NCBI RefSeq assembly: GCF_012935695.1
Contig: NZ_CP052859.1
Location: 5,869,001-5,933,000 of the forward strand
From: Pseudomonas sp. ADAK18
GTDB taxonomy: Bacteria > Pseudomonadota > Gammaproteobacteria > Pseudomonadales > Pseudomonadaceae
Reading direction: 5' to 3'
DNA: 64,000 nucleotides
Shown here: piece by piece, positions 19,608 through 28,115 of the stretch
How positions within the stretch are numbered: the first letter of the stretch is position 1
Layout: each line of letters starts with the position of its first letter
Translations under genes and position numbers: made by a program
Notes under the pieces: generated by a model
What the model saw: the letters and a program-made list of their open reading frames with translations, nothing else
Databases searched by the model: none
What the model was told of the DNA's origin: nothing

Positions 19608-19756
19608 GCAAAATGGAATATCAAAGTGAATAAAAGATATTGTTCGGGAATAAAAAATCTCGGTATTGTCCGTTCCACGCCGCGATAGCATTTCGCTGGC
19701 ACACCACATAAGAAGCGGCCGTCGCTGACGACCCGGATTTTCGATAAGGACACTGC

Positions 19757-20539
19757 ATGAAAAAGGTTCTGTTGTTCACCGCACTGGCGGCTGCCCTGAC
19801 TGCTGGCGTTGCCCAGGCCAACGAGAAACTGGTCGTTGCGGCCACTCCGGTCCCGCACGCAGAGATCCTTGAGCTGGTCAAACCGACCCTGGCCAAAGAA
19901 GGCGTGGACCTGGAAATCAAGGTCTTCACCGACTACGTACAACCGAACGTGCAAGTGGCTGAGAAGCGTCTGGACGCCAACTACTTCCAGACCCTGCCGT
20001 ACCTGGAAAACTTCAACAAGGGTAAAGGCACCAACCTGGTCACCGTGGTGGGTGTGCACGTTGAACCTTTCGGTGGTTACTCGAAGAAAGTCAAAACCCT
20101 GGCTGAACTGAAAGATGGCGCCACCATCGCTATTCCGAACGAAGGCAGCAACAGCGGCCGTGCGTTGCTCCTGTTGCAGAAGGCTGGCCTGATCGAGTTG
20201 AAAGACCCGAAAAACGCCCTGGCCACGCCAAAAGACATCGCCAAGAATCCGCACAACTTCAAATTCAAGGAACTTGAATCGGCACTGCTGCCACGGGTTC
20301 TCGACCAGGTTGACCTGGACATGATCAACACCAACTATGCCCTGGAAGCCGGCCTGAACCCAGCCAAGGACGCGCTGGTCATCGAAGACGCCAAGTCGCC
20401 GTACGTGAATTTCCTTGTGGCCCGTCCGGACAACAAGAACAGCGACGCCATCCAGAAGCTGGCCAAGGCCCTGACCAGCCCGGAAGTGAAAGCGTTTATC
20501 GAGAAGAAGTACAACGGCGCGGTCGTGCCGGCGTTCTGA
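19757..20539 (+). CDS. metQ: Orphan MetQ-type methionine-binding protein
   Basis: A 260-residue NLPA/MetQ family binding protein with a Sec signal peptide (LLFTALAAALTAGVAQA). The family captures methionine for MetNI. Here no metN or metI adjoins; the nearest set is at 35427-37991 and has its own MetQ. One Met and no Cys in the mature protein. It follows the sigma54-activator-like gene by 149 AT-rich bp and is closed by a strong terminator, so it is probably a single-gene transcript. Confidence 0.88.
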   Translation: MKKVLLFTALAAALTAGVAQANEKLVVAATPVPHAEILELVKPTLAKEGVDLEIKVFTDYVQPNVQVAEKRLDANYFQTLPYLENFNKGKGTNLVTVVGVHVEPFGGYSKKVKTLAELKDGATIAIPNEGSNSGRALLLLQKAGLIELKDPKNALATPKDIAKNPHNFKFKELESALLPRVLDQVDLDMINTNYALEAGLNPAKDALVIEDAKSPYVNFLVARPDNKNSDAIQKLAKALTSPEVKAFIEKKYNGAVVPAF

Positions 20540-20568
20540 TCGAACCCCAAAACCCCTTCAAGGTTTAA

Positions 20569-20601
20569 ACGCCGACGGCTTGGAAAGCGTCGGCGTTTTT
20601 T
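20569..20601 (+). terminator. Intrinsic terminator after metQ
   Basis: ACGCCGAC at 20569-20576 pairs perfectly with GTCGGCGT at 20589-20596, extended inside by GCT/AGC, followed by a T-run. Confidence 0.9.
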
Positions 20602-20875
20602 ATATGTGCTCTTCGGTAGGATTATTCCTGGTTGTAATAATAAAGTTATATTTTGAGTCTGGGGTATATAGGGTTTGCCGAAGGGTTTATTGGGTGAATA
20701 ATGTGGATAGGTTCCGTCGGTAGTATATTTGTTTGTGGCGGAATATATATTTAAATGCTGTTACATTTTGCTTTTTGTTTTATGGGTTTTGTAGGGGCAA
20801 GCTTGCACGTGTTGTAAGAAGCACCGCATGGAGGCGCCAGTTAGTTTAATTAACTTTTGGAGGCCAAGTGTCCTT
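20602..20875. other. AT-rich spacer upstream of the glycosyltransferase
   Basis: Conspicuously AT-rich (many TATA and TTTG words) compared with the rest of the window, with no credible ORF apart from the N-terminal extension discussed under the next gene. Probably promoter DNA, possibly acquired together with that gene. Confidence 0.6.
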
Positions 20876-22231
20876 ATGTTTGAATCAATTTCTTTGAATC
20901 GCCAGCAATCCCCTTCAGCAGGTCTGAGTCATGTCTCTGCCCAACCGCAAAGTGCTGGCAGCTTCGACACGGCTTACCCCGGCAGTGAGTTTAAGCCGAT
21001 CCCCAATAATATTCACATGGTGTGGGTGGGTTCGGAGCCCAGCGCCAAGCAGGACGAATACCTACGACAATGGGCAACGATGAACCCCAATCACAAGGTC
21101 ATGTTGTGGGTGGACTCCACCCAATTCGATGCTTACGCCACTAATAAATCTGCACAAGCAAAAGCGGAGGCTATCTATCCTAACTACCAATCTGAAAGAC
21201 CAATGCGCGGGTTATTCAGTCAGCTTAAAGTGACGATGGAGAGACCATCTACACCTAAAGACCAATTGCGCAATAAGTCTGCGCAAACGCAAGTGATCAC
21301 TGAGCTGAATAAAGAACTCTCTTCTTCAGGTAACAAACAGCTGAAAGCTTTACTGCTACCCGATGGTGGTAAGGTCACACCTGACAACGCTTCGCAGGTA
21401 CTCAATGCGTTTGAGCGCCATGCCTCGCGTACTGACGATAAGTTCCATCAGGCAGAAGCCGTTATTTTGGACCAGACGACAAAGTCGTGGGACCGCTACG
21501 CCAGTAACCCTTCCCGTGACACGATGACCCTGGATGCTTTGCAGGAGCGCTTCGGCGACCTCAAAAATGTGCAAATTCGTGACTTGAGCAACCCTTCGGA
21601 TATCCGTTTAAAAAATAAGGATGTGTATCAGCACGAAATTATTGGTCGCAATGGCGGCTATGCCGCAGCCTCGGACGTAGCTCGTTATGAAATCGTCCAG
21701 CGACACGGTGGCACCTATACGGACATTGACCTGGAGAGCGTGAGACCACTTGATGGGGCATTAAATGCTCATCCCGACCTGATGTTGGTTGGCATGGCCG
21801 AAGGCAAAAATGAAGCAAGCGGTAATGCAACGCCCTATTTTGCCAACGCGTTGTTTTCCAGCCACCCCCAGAGCGCGATGCTTTCCAGCCTGGTAGATGA
21901 AATTGGCGATAAATATCGCTCCATGAAAGGCAATGAATACTCCGGTGATCGTTACTTTAGTCGCCCGAATAAAAGCACTATTGAAACCACGGGGCCCAAT
22001 GCGTTGCGCGGCCATGTCGACAGGGTGATACAAGAGGCCAAGGGACGTTCAGATCTGATACGTGACGACGCCGGTTCCTTGGCAGATAGAATTTGGGACA
22101 AGACGCAGCCACGGAATGAAGAGTTCTGGCAGTTAGTGGATTCGCATTTCAAGTTTCCGGACAACTATGTCAACTTCGAAACGGAGGAGCAGCAAAACAG
22201 CGCTACCAAAGCCATGGCAGGAGGTAGCTGA
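20876..22231 (+). CDS. TcdA/TcdB-like glycosyltransferase (toxin or effector-like)
   Basis: A 451-residue protein with the catalytic core of large clostridial glucosylating toxins (GT44). The N-terminal IPNNIHMVWVGS supplies the nucleotide-stacking Trp. AAASDVARYEIV gives the conserved Asp and Arg, and GGTYTDID is the DXD metal site. The 16-residue spacing from the first Asp to the DXD equals that in TcdB. It lacks translocation, protease and repeat domains and any signal peptide, so if it is an effector it must be delivered by other means. GGAGG lies 12 nt before the ATG at 20876; an ATG at 20828 would add 16 residues. Base composition is less GC-rich than neighbours. Target unknown. Confidence 0.85.
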   Translation: MFESISLNRQQSPSAGLSHVSAQPQSAGSFDTAYPGSEFKPIPNNIHMVWVGSEPSAKQDEYLRQWATMNPNHKVMLWVDSTQFDAYATNKSAQAKAEAIYPNYQSERPMRGLFSQLKVTMERPSTPKDQLRNKSAQTQVITELNKELSSSGNKQLKALLLPDGGKVTPDNASQVLNAFERHASRTDDKFHQAEAVILDQTTKSWDRYASNPSRDTMTLDALQERFGDLKNVQIRDLSNPSDIRLKNKDVYQHEIIGRNGGYAAASDVARYEIVQRHGGTYTDIDLESVRPLDGALNAHPDLMLVGMAEGKNEASGNATPYFANALFSSHPQSAMLSSLVDEIGDKYRSMKGNEYSGDRYFSRPNKSTIETTGPNALRGHVDRVIQEAKGRSDLIRDDAGSLADRIWDKTQPRNEEFWQLVDSHFKFPDNYVNFETEEQQNSATKAMAGGS

Positions 22232-22264
22232 GCGTAGAGAATCCGCCCAAGGGTAAGTCATGAA

Positions 22265-22290
22265 AGCCTCGTCTACCCACGAGGCTTTTT
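22265..22290 (+). terminator. Intrinsic terminator after the glycosyltransferase
   Basis: AGCCTCGT (22265-22272) pairs perfectly with ACGAGGCT (22279-22286), loop CTACCC, then TTTTT. Confidence 0.88.
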
Positions 22291-22665
22291 CACGTTCGGA
22301 CATCCCGGCTATTGATCGCCCTGCGCAGCGCCACCAACCACTTCACCAAATCCTGTGGGTCAATCGGTTTAGTCTCTGCCATCGGTCATTCCCTCGCACG
22401 TTAAGTGGTCGTCAGTCTGGCCAACCGCTGCCCATCCCTGTAGTGCAGCGCCGATAAAAAGAAGTCTCCTACAGCCCCGAGAACGATAGCTGTCACCCGC
22501 TTATCCCGCGAATCCGCAGGTTAGCTGTTTGGGTGATATCAATATGCTATTTAGGTATTTAAATTTTACTTTTTATACCTTTAAAGTCGGCGCTACTCGA
22601 CGTTACCCACGTCGATTCGGACCGCACCAACGCCGCATTACCCCTACGGCGTCAGGGATTTTCAG
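22291..22665. other. Gap before the polar amino acid ABC operon
   Basis: No convincing gene. A 30-codon ORF on the minus strand (22290-22382) has a good SD but its stop abuts the terminator. From 22520 to 22590 the DNA is AT-rich (AGGTATTTAAATTTTAC), the likely promoter of the operon that starts at 22666. Confidence 0.55.
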
Positions 22666-23331
22666 ATGACCTTCGATTACGCTTTTATCCTCAGCACCCT
22701 GCCGGCGTTTCTCAAGGCCGTGGGCGTGACCCTGCAAGTGGGCTTGATCGCCATCGGCACGTCGCTGCTGGTGGCGTTGATCAACGCCACCTTGCTGGTA
22801 TTTCGCACACCGTACCTGTGGCGCCTGGTGGCGTTGTATGTGGAACTGGCCCGCAACACGCCGTTGTTGATCCAATTGTTCTTCGTCTACTTCGCCTTGC
22901 CGGCCCTGGGGGTGAATATCTCCGGGTTCTGGGCGGCGATTATTACCATGACATTTCTCGGTGGCGCCTACCTCACCGAAGTGCTGCGCGCCGGAGTCGA
23001 GGCTGTGCCACAGGCGCAGTTGGAGTCTGGTAAATCCATCGGCTTGTCCCACTGGCAATTGCTGCGTTATGTAATCCTGCCCCAGGCCGGGATCCTCAGC
23101 CTGCCGGCGTTGTTTGCGAACTTCATCTTCCTGCTCAAGGAGACCACCGTGGTTTCGGCGGTGGCGGTGCCGGAGATTCTCTACACCACCAAAAGCTATA
23201 TCGCCCTCTACTACAAAACCTACGAAATGCTCGCGGTGCTGACGTTGATCTGCGTGCTGTTATTCCTGCCGCTGTCGCTGTTGCTCAGCCGTCTGGAAAG
23301 GAGGCTCCAGCATGGCCAGTTCGGGTCTTGA
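22666..23331 (+). CDS. Polar amino acid ABC transporter permease (HisM/GlnP family)
   Basis: 221 residues, about five membrane segments, with the family motif ELARNTPLLIQLFFVYF and the EAA-type loop (ESGKSIGLSHWQLLRYVILPQA). First gene of a tightly packed four-gene importer operon in which every junction overlaps. AGGGA precedes the ATG. With its partner it forms the inner-membrane channel. The substrate is not readable from the permease; related operons in Pseudomonas are often annotated for cysteine/cystine. Confidence 0.9.
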   Translation: MTFDYAFILSTLPAFLKAVGVTLQVGLIAIGTSLLVALINATLLVFRTPYLWRLVALYVELARNTPLLIQLFFVYFALPALGVNISGFWAAIITMTFLGGAYLTEVLRAGVEAVPQAQLESGKSIGLSHWQLLRYVILPQAGILSLPALFANFIFLLKETTVVSAVAVPEILYTTKSYIALYYKTYEMLAVLTLICVLLFLPLSLLLSRLERRLQHGQFGS

Positions 23332-23971
23332 GTTGTTGTGGGTGTCGTTGCCGCAACTGGGCAAGGGCGCTGCGCAAACCCTGTCGATTTCATTCTTGAG
23401 CATCGCCTTCAGTACCGTCGGCGGCGTGTTGTATGGCGTGTTGCGCACCCTGAACCTAAAAGCCATCGACGTTGTGCTGCGGATCTACCTGGAACTGTTT
23501 CGCGCAATTCCGGTGCTGGTCTGGCTGTACCTGCTGTTTTTCGGGCTGCCGATTTTCTTTGGCCTGAGCATTCCCAGTTTCTGGTGCGCGGTGTTGGTGT
23601 TGTCGTTGTGGGGCGCCAGTGAAGTCGGCGAAGTGGTGCGCGGTGCTTTGCATTCCTTGCCGCGTGGCCAGCGCGAAGCGGGCTTGTCGATTGGCTTGTC
23701 TGATCCGCAACTCTACGGCTATGTGCTGCTGCCCCAGGCCCTCAAACGCATGACGCCGCCGACCATCAACGTCTACACCCGCATCATCAAGACCAGTTCG
23801 TTGGCGGTGCTGATCGGTGTGGTGGATGTGATCAAGGTCGGCCAACAAATCATCGAGCGCACCTACGAATCGGTATTGATCTACGGCGCGTTGTTCCTGT
23901 TTTTCTTCTTTATCTGCTACCCGTTGTCAGCCGCCTCCAAGGTGCTGGAACGGCGCTGGGCCCAAGCATGA
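23312..23971 (+). CDS. Polar amino acid ABC transporter permease, second subunit
   Basis: 219 residues of the same family as the preceding subunit (YLELFRAIPVLVWLYLLFFG; EAGLSIGLSDPQLYGYVLLPQA). Its ATG lies 20 nt inside the end of the first permease gene with AGGAGG just upstream, showing coupled translation. It presumably forms a heterodimer with that subunit. Confidence 0.9.
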   Translation: MASSGLELLWVSLPQLGKGAAQTLSISFLSIAFSTVGGVLYGVLRTLNLKAIDVVLRIYLELFRAIPVLVWLYLLFFGLPIFFGLSIPSFWCAVLVLSLWGASEVGEVVRGALHSLPRGQREAGLSIGLSDPQLYGYVLLPQALKRMTPPTINVYTRIIKTSSLAVLIGVVDVIKVGQQIIERTYESVLIYGALFLFFFFICYPLSAASKVLERRWAQA

Positions 23972-24744
23972 GCGCATTGATCGAGTTCCAGGGTTTCAAC
24001 AAATTCTTCGGTGAGCAGCAGGTGCTCAAGGGTATCGATCTGAGCGTCGAAAGTGGCGAAGTGGTGGTGATCCTCGGCCCCAGCGGTTGCGGCAAAAGCA
24101 CCTTGCTGCGTTGTCTCAACGGCTTGGAAGTGGCCCACAGCGGGCACCTGCGTTTCGCCGGTAAAGAGCTATTGGACAAGGCCACCGACTGGCGCCAGGT
24201 ACGCCAGGACGTGGGCATGGTGTTCCAGAGCTATCACCTGTTCCCGCATATGAGCGTGCTCGACAACATCCTGCTGGGCCCGCTGAAAGTACAAAAGCGC
24301 GCCCCACGAGAAGCACGCGCGCAGGCAGAACAACTGCTGGAGCGGGTCGGCCTCGCCGACAAGCGCGACGCCTACCCGCGCCAGCTTTCGGGTGGCCAGC
24401 AGCAACGCATCGCCATCGTGCGGTCGTTGTGCATGAACCCACAAGTCATGCTGTTTGACGAAGTCACCGCCGCCCTCGACCCGGAGATGGTCAAGGAGGT
24501 GCTGCAGGTGATCCAGGGCCTGGCCCGGGACGGCATGACCCTGCTGATTGTCACCCACGAAATGGCCTTCGCCCGCGCCGTCGCCGACCGCGTGGTGTTT
24601 ATGGAGGCTGGCCGCATCCTCGAACAGAACACCCCCGAGGCATTCTTTACGAACCCGCAAACCGCACGCGCGCAGCAGTTCCTGGAGAAGTTCTCCTTCG
24701 TTTCAACACTGCCCAAAAAAACCAAGGAACTGGAGCTGTTATGA
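23968..24744 (+). CDS. Polar amino acid ABC transporter ATP-binding protein
   Basis: 258-residue GlnQ/HisP-type ATPase: Walker A GPSGCGKST (about 32), signature LSGGQQQR, Walker B VMLFDEVTAALDP and switch His in VTHEMAFA. The Walker B glutamate is followed by V-T-A instead of the usual P-T-S, a minor variation. Start overlaps the permease stop (ATGA) and stop overlaps the binding-protein start. Confidence 0.92.
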   Translation: MSALIEFQGFNKFFGEQQVLKGIDLSVESGEVVVILGPSGCGKSTLLRCLNGLEVAHSGHLRFAGKELLDKATDWRQVRQDVGMVFQSYHLFPHMSVLDNILLGPLKVQKRAPREARAQAEQLLERVGLADKRDAYPRQLSGGQQQRIAIVRSLCMNPQVMLFDEVTAALDPEMVKEVLQVIQGLARDGMTLLIVTHEMAFARAVADRVVFMEAGRILEQNTPEAFFTNPQTARAQQFLEKFSFVSTLPKKTKELELL

Positions 24745-25616
24745 AAACTGCCAAGTCTTCACTGCTGTTACTGCCGCTGTTCGGCCTCGCGTTGCTGGCC
24801 GGATGCAACAAGCCTGACGAGCCTGCCAAACCTGCGGCTGCCGCACCAACTGCGGTGAGCTATATCGACAAGATCAAGGCCCGGGACAAGCTGATTGTCG
24901 GCGTGTTCACCGACAAGCCTCCATTCGGCTTTGTCGACGAAGCTGGCCGCTACGTTGGCTTTGATACCGACATCGGCCGTCGTTTTGCCAAGGATTTGCT
25001 GGGCGATGAGAACAAGGTCGAATTCGTTGCCGTGGAACCGGCCAGCCGTATTCCATTCCTGCAAAGCGATAAGGTCGACCTGATCCTCGCCAACATGACC
25101 GTGACCCCGGAGCGCAAGGAAGCGGTGGAGTTCACCAACCCCAACCTGAAAGTCGCGGTGCAGGCGCTGGTGCCCCAAGGCAGCGAAGTAAAAAGCCTGG
25201 ACGACCTGGCCAGCCGTACCACCATCGTCACCACCGGTACCACCGCCGATATCTGGCTGACCAAGAACCACCCGGACTGGAAACTGCTCAAGTTCGAAAA
25301 AAATTCCGAGTCCCTGCAAGCCTTGGCCGGTGGCCGTGGCGATGCTTACGCGCAAGACAACCTGGTGCTGTTCAGCTGGGCCAAGCAGAACCCGGGCTAC
25401 CGTGTGCTGGAGCAGAAGTTGGGCGATGAGGCGCCGATTGCGCCAGCGGTGAAGAAGGGCAATATCGAGCTGCGCGATTGGGTGAATACCGAGTTGGCGA
25501 AGTTGGGTGAGGAGAAGTATCTGCTCAAGCTGTATGACCAGTATGTGCGCAAGGAGTTGAGCGATGACACTAAGCCTGAGAGTGTGATTGTGGAAGGGGG
25601 TAAGTGGCAGGGTTGA
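24741..25616 (+). CDS. Polar amino acid ABC transporter binding lipoprotein
   Basis: A 291-residue SBP_bac_3 family protein with a lipoprotein signal (LALLAGC, lipidated Cys22) and an Ala/Pro-rich tether, so anchored to a membrane. The solute-binding core has VGVFTDKPPFGFVDEAGRYVGFD and the domain-hinge TTGTTAD. Apart from the lipidated Cys it has only one internal Met. It is last in the operon, overlapping the ATPase gene by ATGA. The ligand is probably an amino acid such as cysteine/cystine, judging by context, not proof. Confidence 0.88.
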   Translation: MKTAKSSLLLLPLFGLALLAGCNKPDEPAKPAAAAPTAVSYIDKIKARDKLIVGVFTDKPPFGFVDEAGRYVGFDTDIGRRFAKDLLGDENKVEFVAVEPASRIPFLQSDKVDLILANMTVTPERKEAVEFTNPNLKVAVQALVPQGSEVKSLDDLASRTTIVTTGTTADIWLTKNHPDWKLLKFEKNSESLQALAGGRGDAYAQDNLVLFSWAKQNPGYRVLEQKLGDEAPIAPAVKKGNIELRDWVNTELAKLGEEKYLLKLYDQYVRKELSDDTKPESVIVEGGKWQG

Positions 25617-25648
25617 TCCCTTGTTTCTGCGCTGAATGTTACACCGCT

Positions 25649-25714
25649 TTCGCGAGCAAGCCCGCTCCCACATTTGGAATGCATTCCAAATGTGGGAGCG
25701 GGCTTGCTCGCGAA
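25649..25714. repeat. Perfect 66-bp palindromic REP pair
   Basis: Two 33-nt halves (TTCGCGAGCAAGCCCGCTCC... meeting at GGAATG|CATTCC) are exact reverse complements with no loop. It lies between convergent genes. Confidence 0.95.
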
Positions 25715-25734
25715 GAGGCCCTGTCAGGCGCCGC

Positions 25735-26901
25735 TTAACTCGGCCAGTGCCAGGCCGGTTGATCCAACACCTTCTGCCCAACAATCTGTGTCTGCCCCAT
25801 CACCTTCTCCAGCACGATCGAGTTGCACCCTTCATCCTGCTGCAACGCCGCAATCAAGCGGCTGGCGTGGGACACCACCCACACCTGGCACTGCTCGGAT
25901 GCCTTGATGATCAACCGTGCCAGCGCCGGCAACAGGTCTGGATGCAGGCTGGTTTCCGGTTCGTTCAGCACCATCATCGTTGGTGGCCGTGGCGTCAGCA
26001 GCGCCGCCACCAGCAGCAAGTAGCGCAAGGTCCCATCCGACAACTCCGCCGCCGACAATGGCCGCAACAAACCTTCCTGATAAAACTCTATGGCAAAACG
26101 TCCGCCTTGCAGCGGCTCGATATTCAGCCGTGCGCCTGGAAACGCATCACTGACGGCCTGCTGCAAGGCTTCGGGATCACCTATCTCGCGGATGGTCTGC
26201 AACGCCGCCGCCAGGTCGCGCCCATCGTGATGCAACACCGGCGTGCGTGTCCCCAGTTGCGGTTGGCGCACGGGCGCGTCGATGTCGCTGCGAAAGTGAT
26301 CGTAGAAGCGCCAGCCACGAATGCTCTCGCGCAACAGCAACACCTCCGGCGAACCGCGCAGGCTGCCGACTTGATCGAACAGGCTGTTGTAGTTCGGTGT
26401 GTGCTGGGCCAGCACATCCCAGCCGCGACCGTCACGGGCACGCACCATTGGCCCCGAACGCTGCACCAGCAGGCTTGCCGGGCGATACACGTGGCCGGCC
26501 CAGATGCATTCCTTTTTGACTTCGGGGTCCAGGGAGAAAAATGACTCGCTGGGTTCGGGTAATCCCAGGGAAATGGCATAGCTGAAATCCTCTGCGGCAA
26601 AACCCAGGCGCAAGCGCTTGACGCCCTTGCGCACGGTCGGCTCTACCTCCACCTCGCCACTGAGCATGCGCCGGCTGATATTTTCCGGCCCGGCCCAGAA
26701 GGTCGAGTCCAGCCCGCCCTCACGGGCCAGCGCGTTGATCACCCCGCCCTGAGCTGTTTCCGCCAGCAGGCGCAGGGCGCGATAGAGGTTGGATTTACCG
26801 CTGCCGTTGGGGCCGGTGATCAGGTTCAAACGATCCAGCGGCACCACCAATTTATTGATCGAGCGGTAATTGGCCACCGCGAGGGTCTTGAGCATGGTCA
26901 T
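25735..26901 (-). CDS. AAA family ATPase (RecF/OLD-like, function unknown)
   Basis: 388 residues with an ABC/SMC-type ATPase head: N-terminal ANYRSINKLVVPL and Walker A GPNGSGKS near residue 34, signature-like LSDGTLRYL, Walker B MMVLNEPETSLHP with Glu replaced at the usual Asp position by Asn-Glu, and a switch His in VVSHASR. It lacks the long coiled coils of SMC proteins and the TOPRIM domain of OLD nucleases. I chose the ATG at 26901; 26895 is also possible and the longer ORF from 27033 runs into the triA promoter. It is divergent from triABC. No partner gene suggests a defence system. Confidence 0.8.
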   Translation of the reverse strand: MTMLKTLAVANYRSINKLVVPLDRLNLITGPNGSGKSNLYRALRLLAETAQGGVINALAREGGLDSTFWAGPENISRRMLSGEVEVEPTVRKGVKRLRLGFAAEDFSYAISLGLPEPSESFFSLDPEVKKECIWAGHVYRPASLLVQRSGPMVRARDGRGWDVLAQHTPNYNSLFDQVGSLRGSPEVLLLRESIRGWRFYDHFRSDIDAPVRQPQLGTRTPVLHHDGRDLAAALQTIREIGDPEALQQAVSDAFPGARLNIEPLQGGRFAIEFYQEGLLRPLSAAELSDGTLRYLLLVAALLTPRPPTMMVLNEPETSLHPDLLPALARLIIKASEQCQVWVVSHASRLIAALQQDEGCNSIVLEKVMGQTQIVGQKVLDQPAWHWPS

Positions 26902-27011
26902 CTTGTCTACTTGGGAACCCTCGGAGTATGGGATCCTTAATGCAGATAAGGAACCCTGATCTAAGCTCACAGTCGCATGATCACCGACGCGCAACCAAGC
27001 AAGGAGCCTGC

Positions 27012-28115
27012 ATGGGCGGTCCCACCTCGACATTCATTTTCAGCCTTGCCCTCCTGGCATTGCTGACCGGTTGCGGCCAGGAAAAGGCTGTGCCCAAGGA
27101 GCATTCCCGGGTCTTTGTGCAAACCGTGAAATCAGCCGATTTTGCCGCCGCCGTGACCTTGACCGGTGACATCCAGGCGCGGGTGCAGACCGACCTGTCG
27201 TTCCGCGTCGGGGGCAAGATCATCCAGCGCATGGTCGATGTCGGCGACCGGGTGACAGCAAAGCAAGTGCTGGCCAAGCTTGATCCCAAGGATTTGCAGA
27301 CCAACGTCGATTCCGCCCAGGCCCAGGTGGTGGCCGAACAGGCTCGGGTCAAACAGACCGCCGCCGCCTTTGTGCGCCAGGAAAAACTTCTACCGAAGGG
27401 TTACACCAGCCGCAGTGAGTACGATGCAGCCCAGGCTGCCCTGCACAGCAGCCAGAGCGCGTTGACCGCTGCCCAGGCACAGTTGGCCAACGCACGCGAG
27501 CAATTGAGCTACACCGCATTGGTCGCTGACGCACCGGGGGTGATCACCGCACGCCAGGCCGAAGTCGGGCAAGTGGTGCAGGCCACGGTGCCGATTTTCA
27601 GCCTGGCCCGGGATGGCGAGCGCGATGCGGTGTTCAACGTCTATGAATCCTTGCTGGTGGAGCCGCCGCCCGACGCAGCGATCACCGTCAGCTTGCTGGA
27701 CAATCCGAACATCAAGGCCGTGGGCAAGGTCCGTGAAGTCACGCCGGCCGTGGCCGCCAACAGCGGCACTGTGCAAGTGAAGATCGCCCTGAGCGCCTTG
27801 CCGGCAGGCATGCAACTGGGCTCGGTGGTCAGCGCTACGGCCAATGCACCAGCCAAGGCCAGCGTCGAGTTGCCTTGGGCGGCGTTGACCAAAGACCTCG
27901 ACGAGCCGGCCGTGTGGCTGGTGGACGACGACGGCAAGGTGCAGTTGCACAAGGTCACGGTCGCCCGTTATCTCACGGGCAAGGTGATCATCGGCGACGG
28001 CCTCAAGGGCGGCGAAAAAGTCGTGGTGGCCGGCGGGCAGTTGTTGCACCCCGGCATGATCGTGGAAATCGCCCAACCGCCGGATCAGGCCCAGGCGCAG
28101 GGAGTCCAACCATGA
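27012..28115 (+). CDS. triA: RND efflux membrane-fusion lipoprotein, first of two
   Basis: 367 residues; lipoprotein signal ALLTGC (Cys near 17), then barrel-sandwich, coiled-coil hairpin and beta-barrel domains typical of HlyD-type adaptors. AAGGAG precedes the ATG at 27012. Two adaptor genes followed by one RND pump gene is the distinctive layout of P. aeruginosa TriABC, where both adaptors are needed for triclosan efflux. Overlaps the next gene by ATGA. Confidence 0.85.
   Translation: MGGPTSTFIFSLALLALLTGCGQEKAVPKEHSRVFVQTVKSADFAAAVTLTGDIQARVQTDLSFRVGGKIIQRMVDVGDRVTAKQVLAKLDPKDLQTNVDSAQAQVVAEQARVKQTAAAFVRQEKLLPKGYTSRSEYDAAQAALHSSQSALTAAQAQLANAREQLSYTALVADAPGVITARQAEVGQVVQATVPIFSLARDGERDAVFNVYESLLVEPPPDAAITVSLLDNPNIKAVGKVREVTPAVAANSGTVQVKIALSALPAGMQLGSVVSATANAPAKASVELPWAALTKDLDEPAVWLVDDDGKVQLHKVTVARYLTGKVIIGDGLKGGEKVVVAGGQLLHPGMIVEIAQPPDQAQAQGVQP

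Noticed and set aside
20569..22290. Insertion sequence or integron carrying the toxin-like gene
   Set aside because: No transposase, integrase, terminal inverted repeats or target duplication could be found around the gene; only the base composition suggests transfer.
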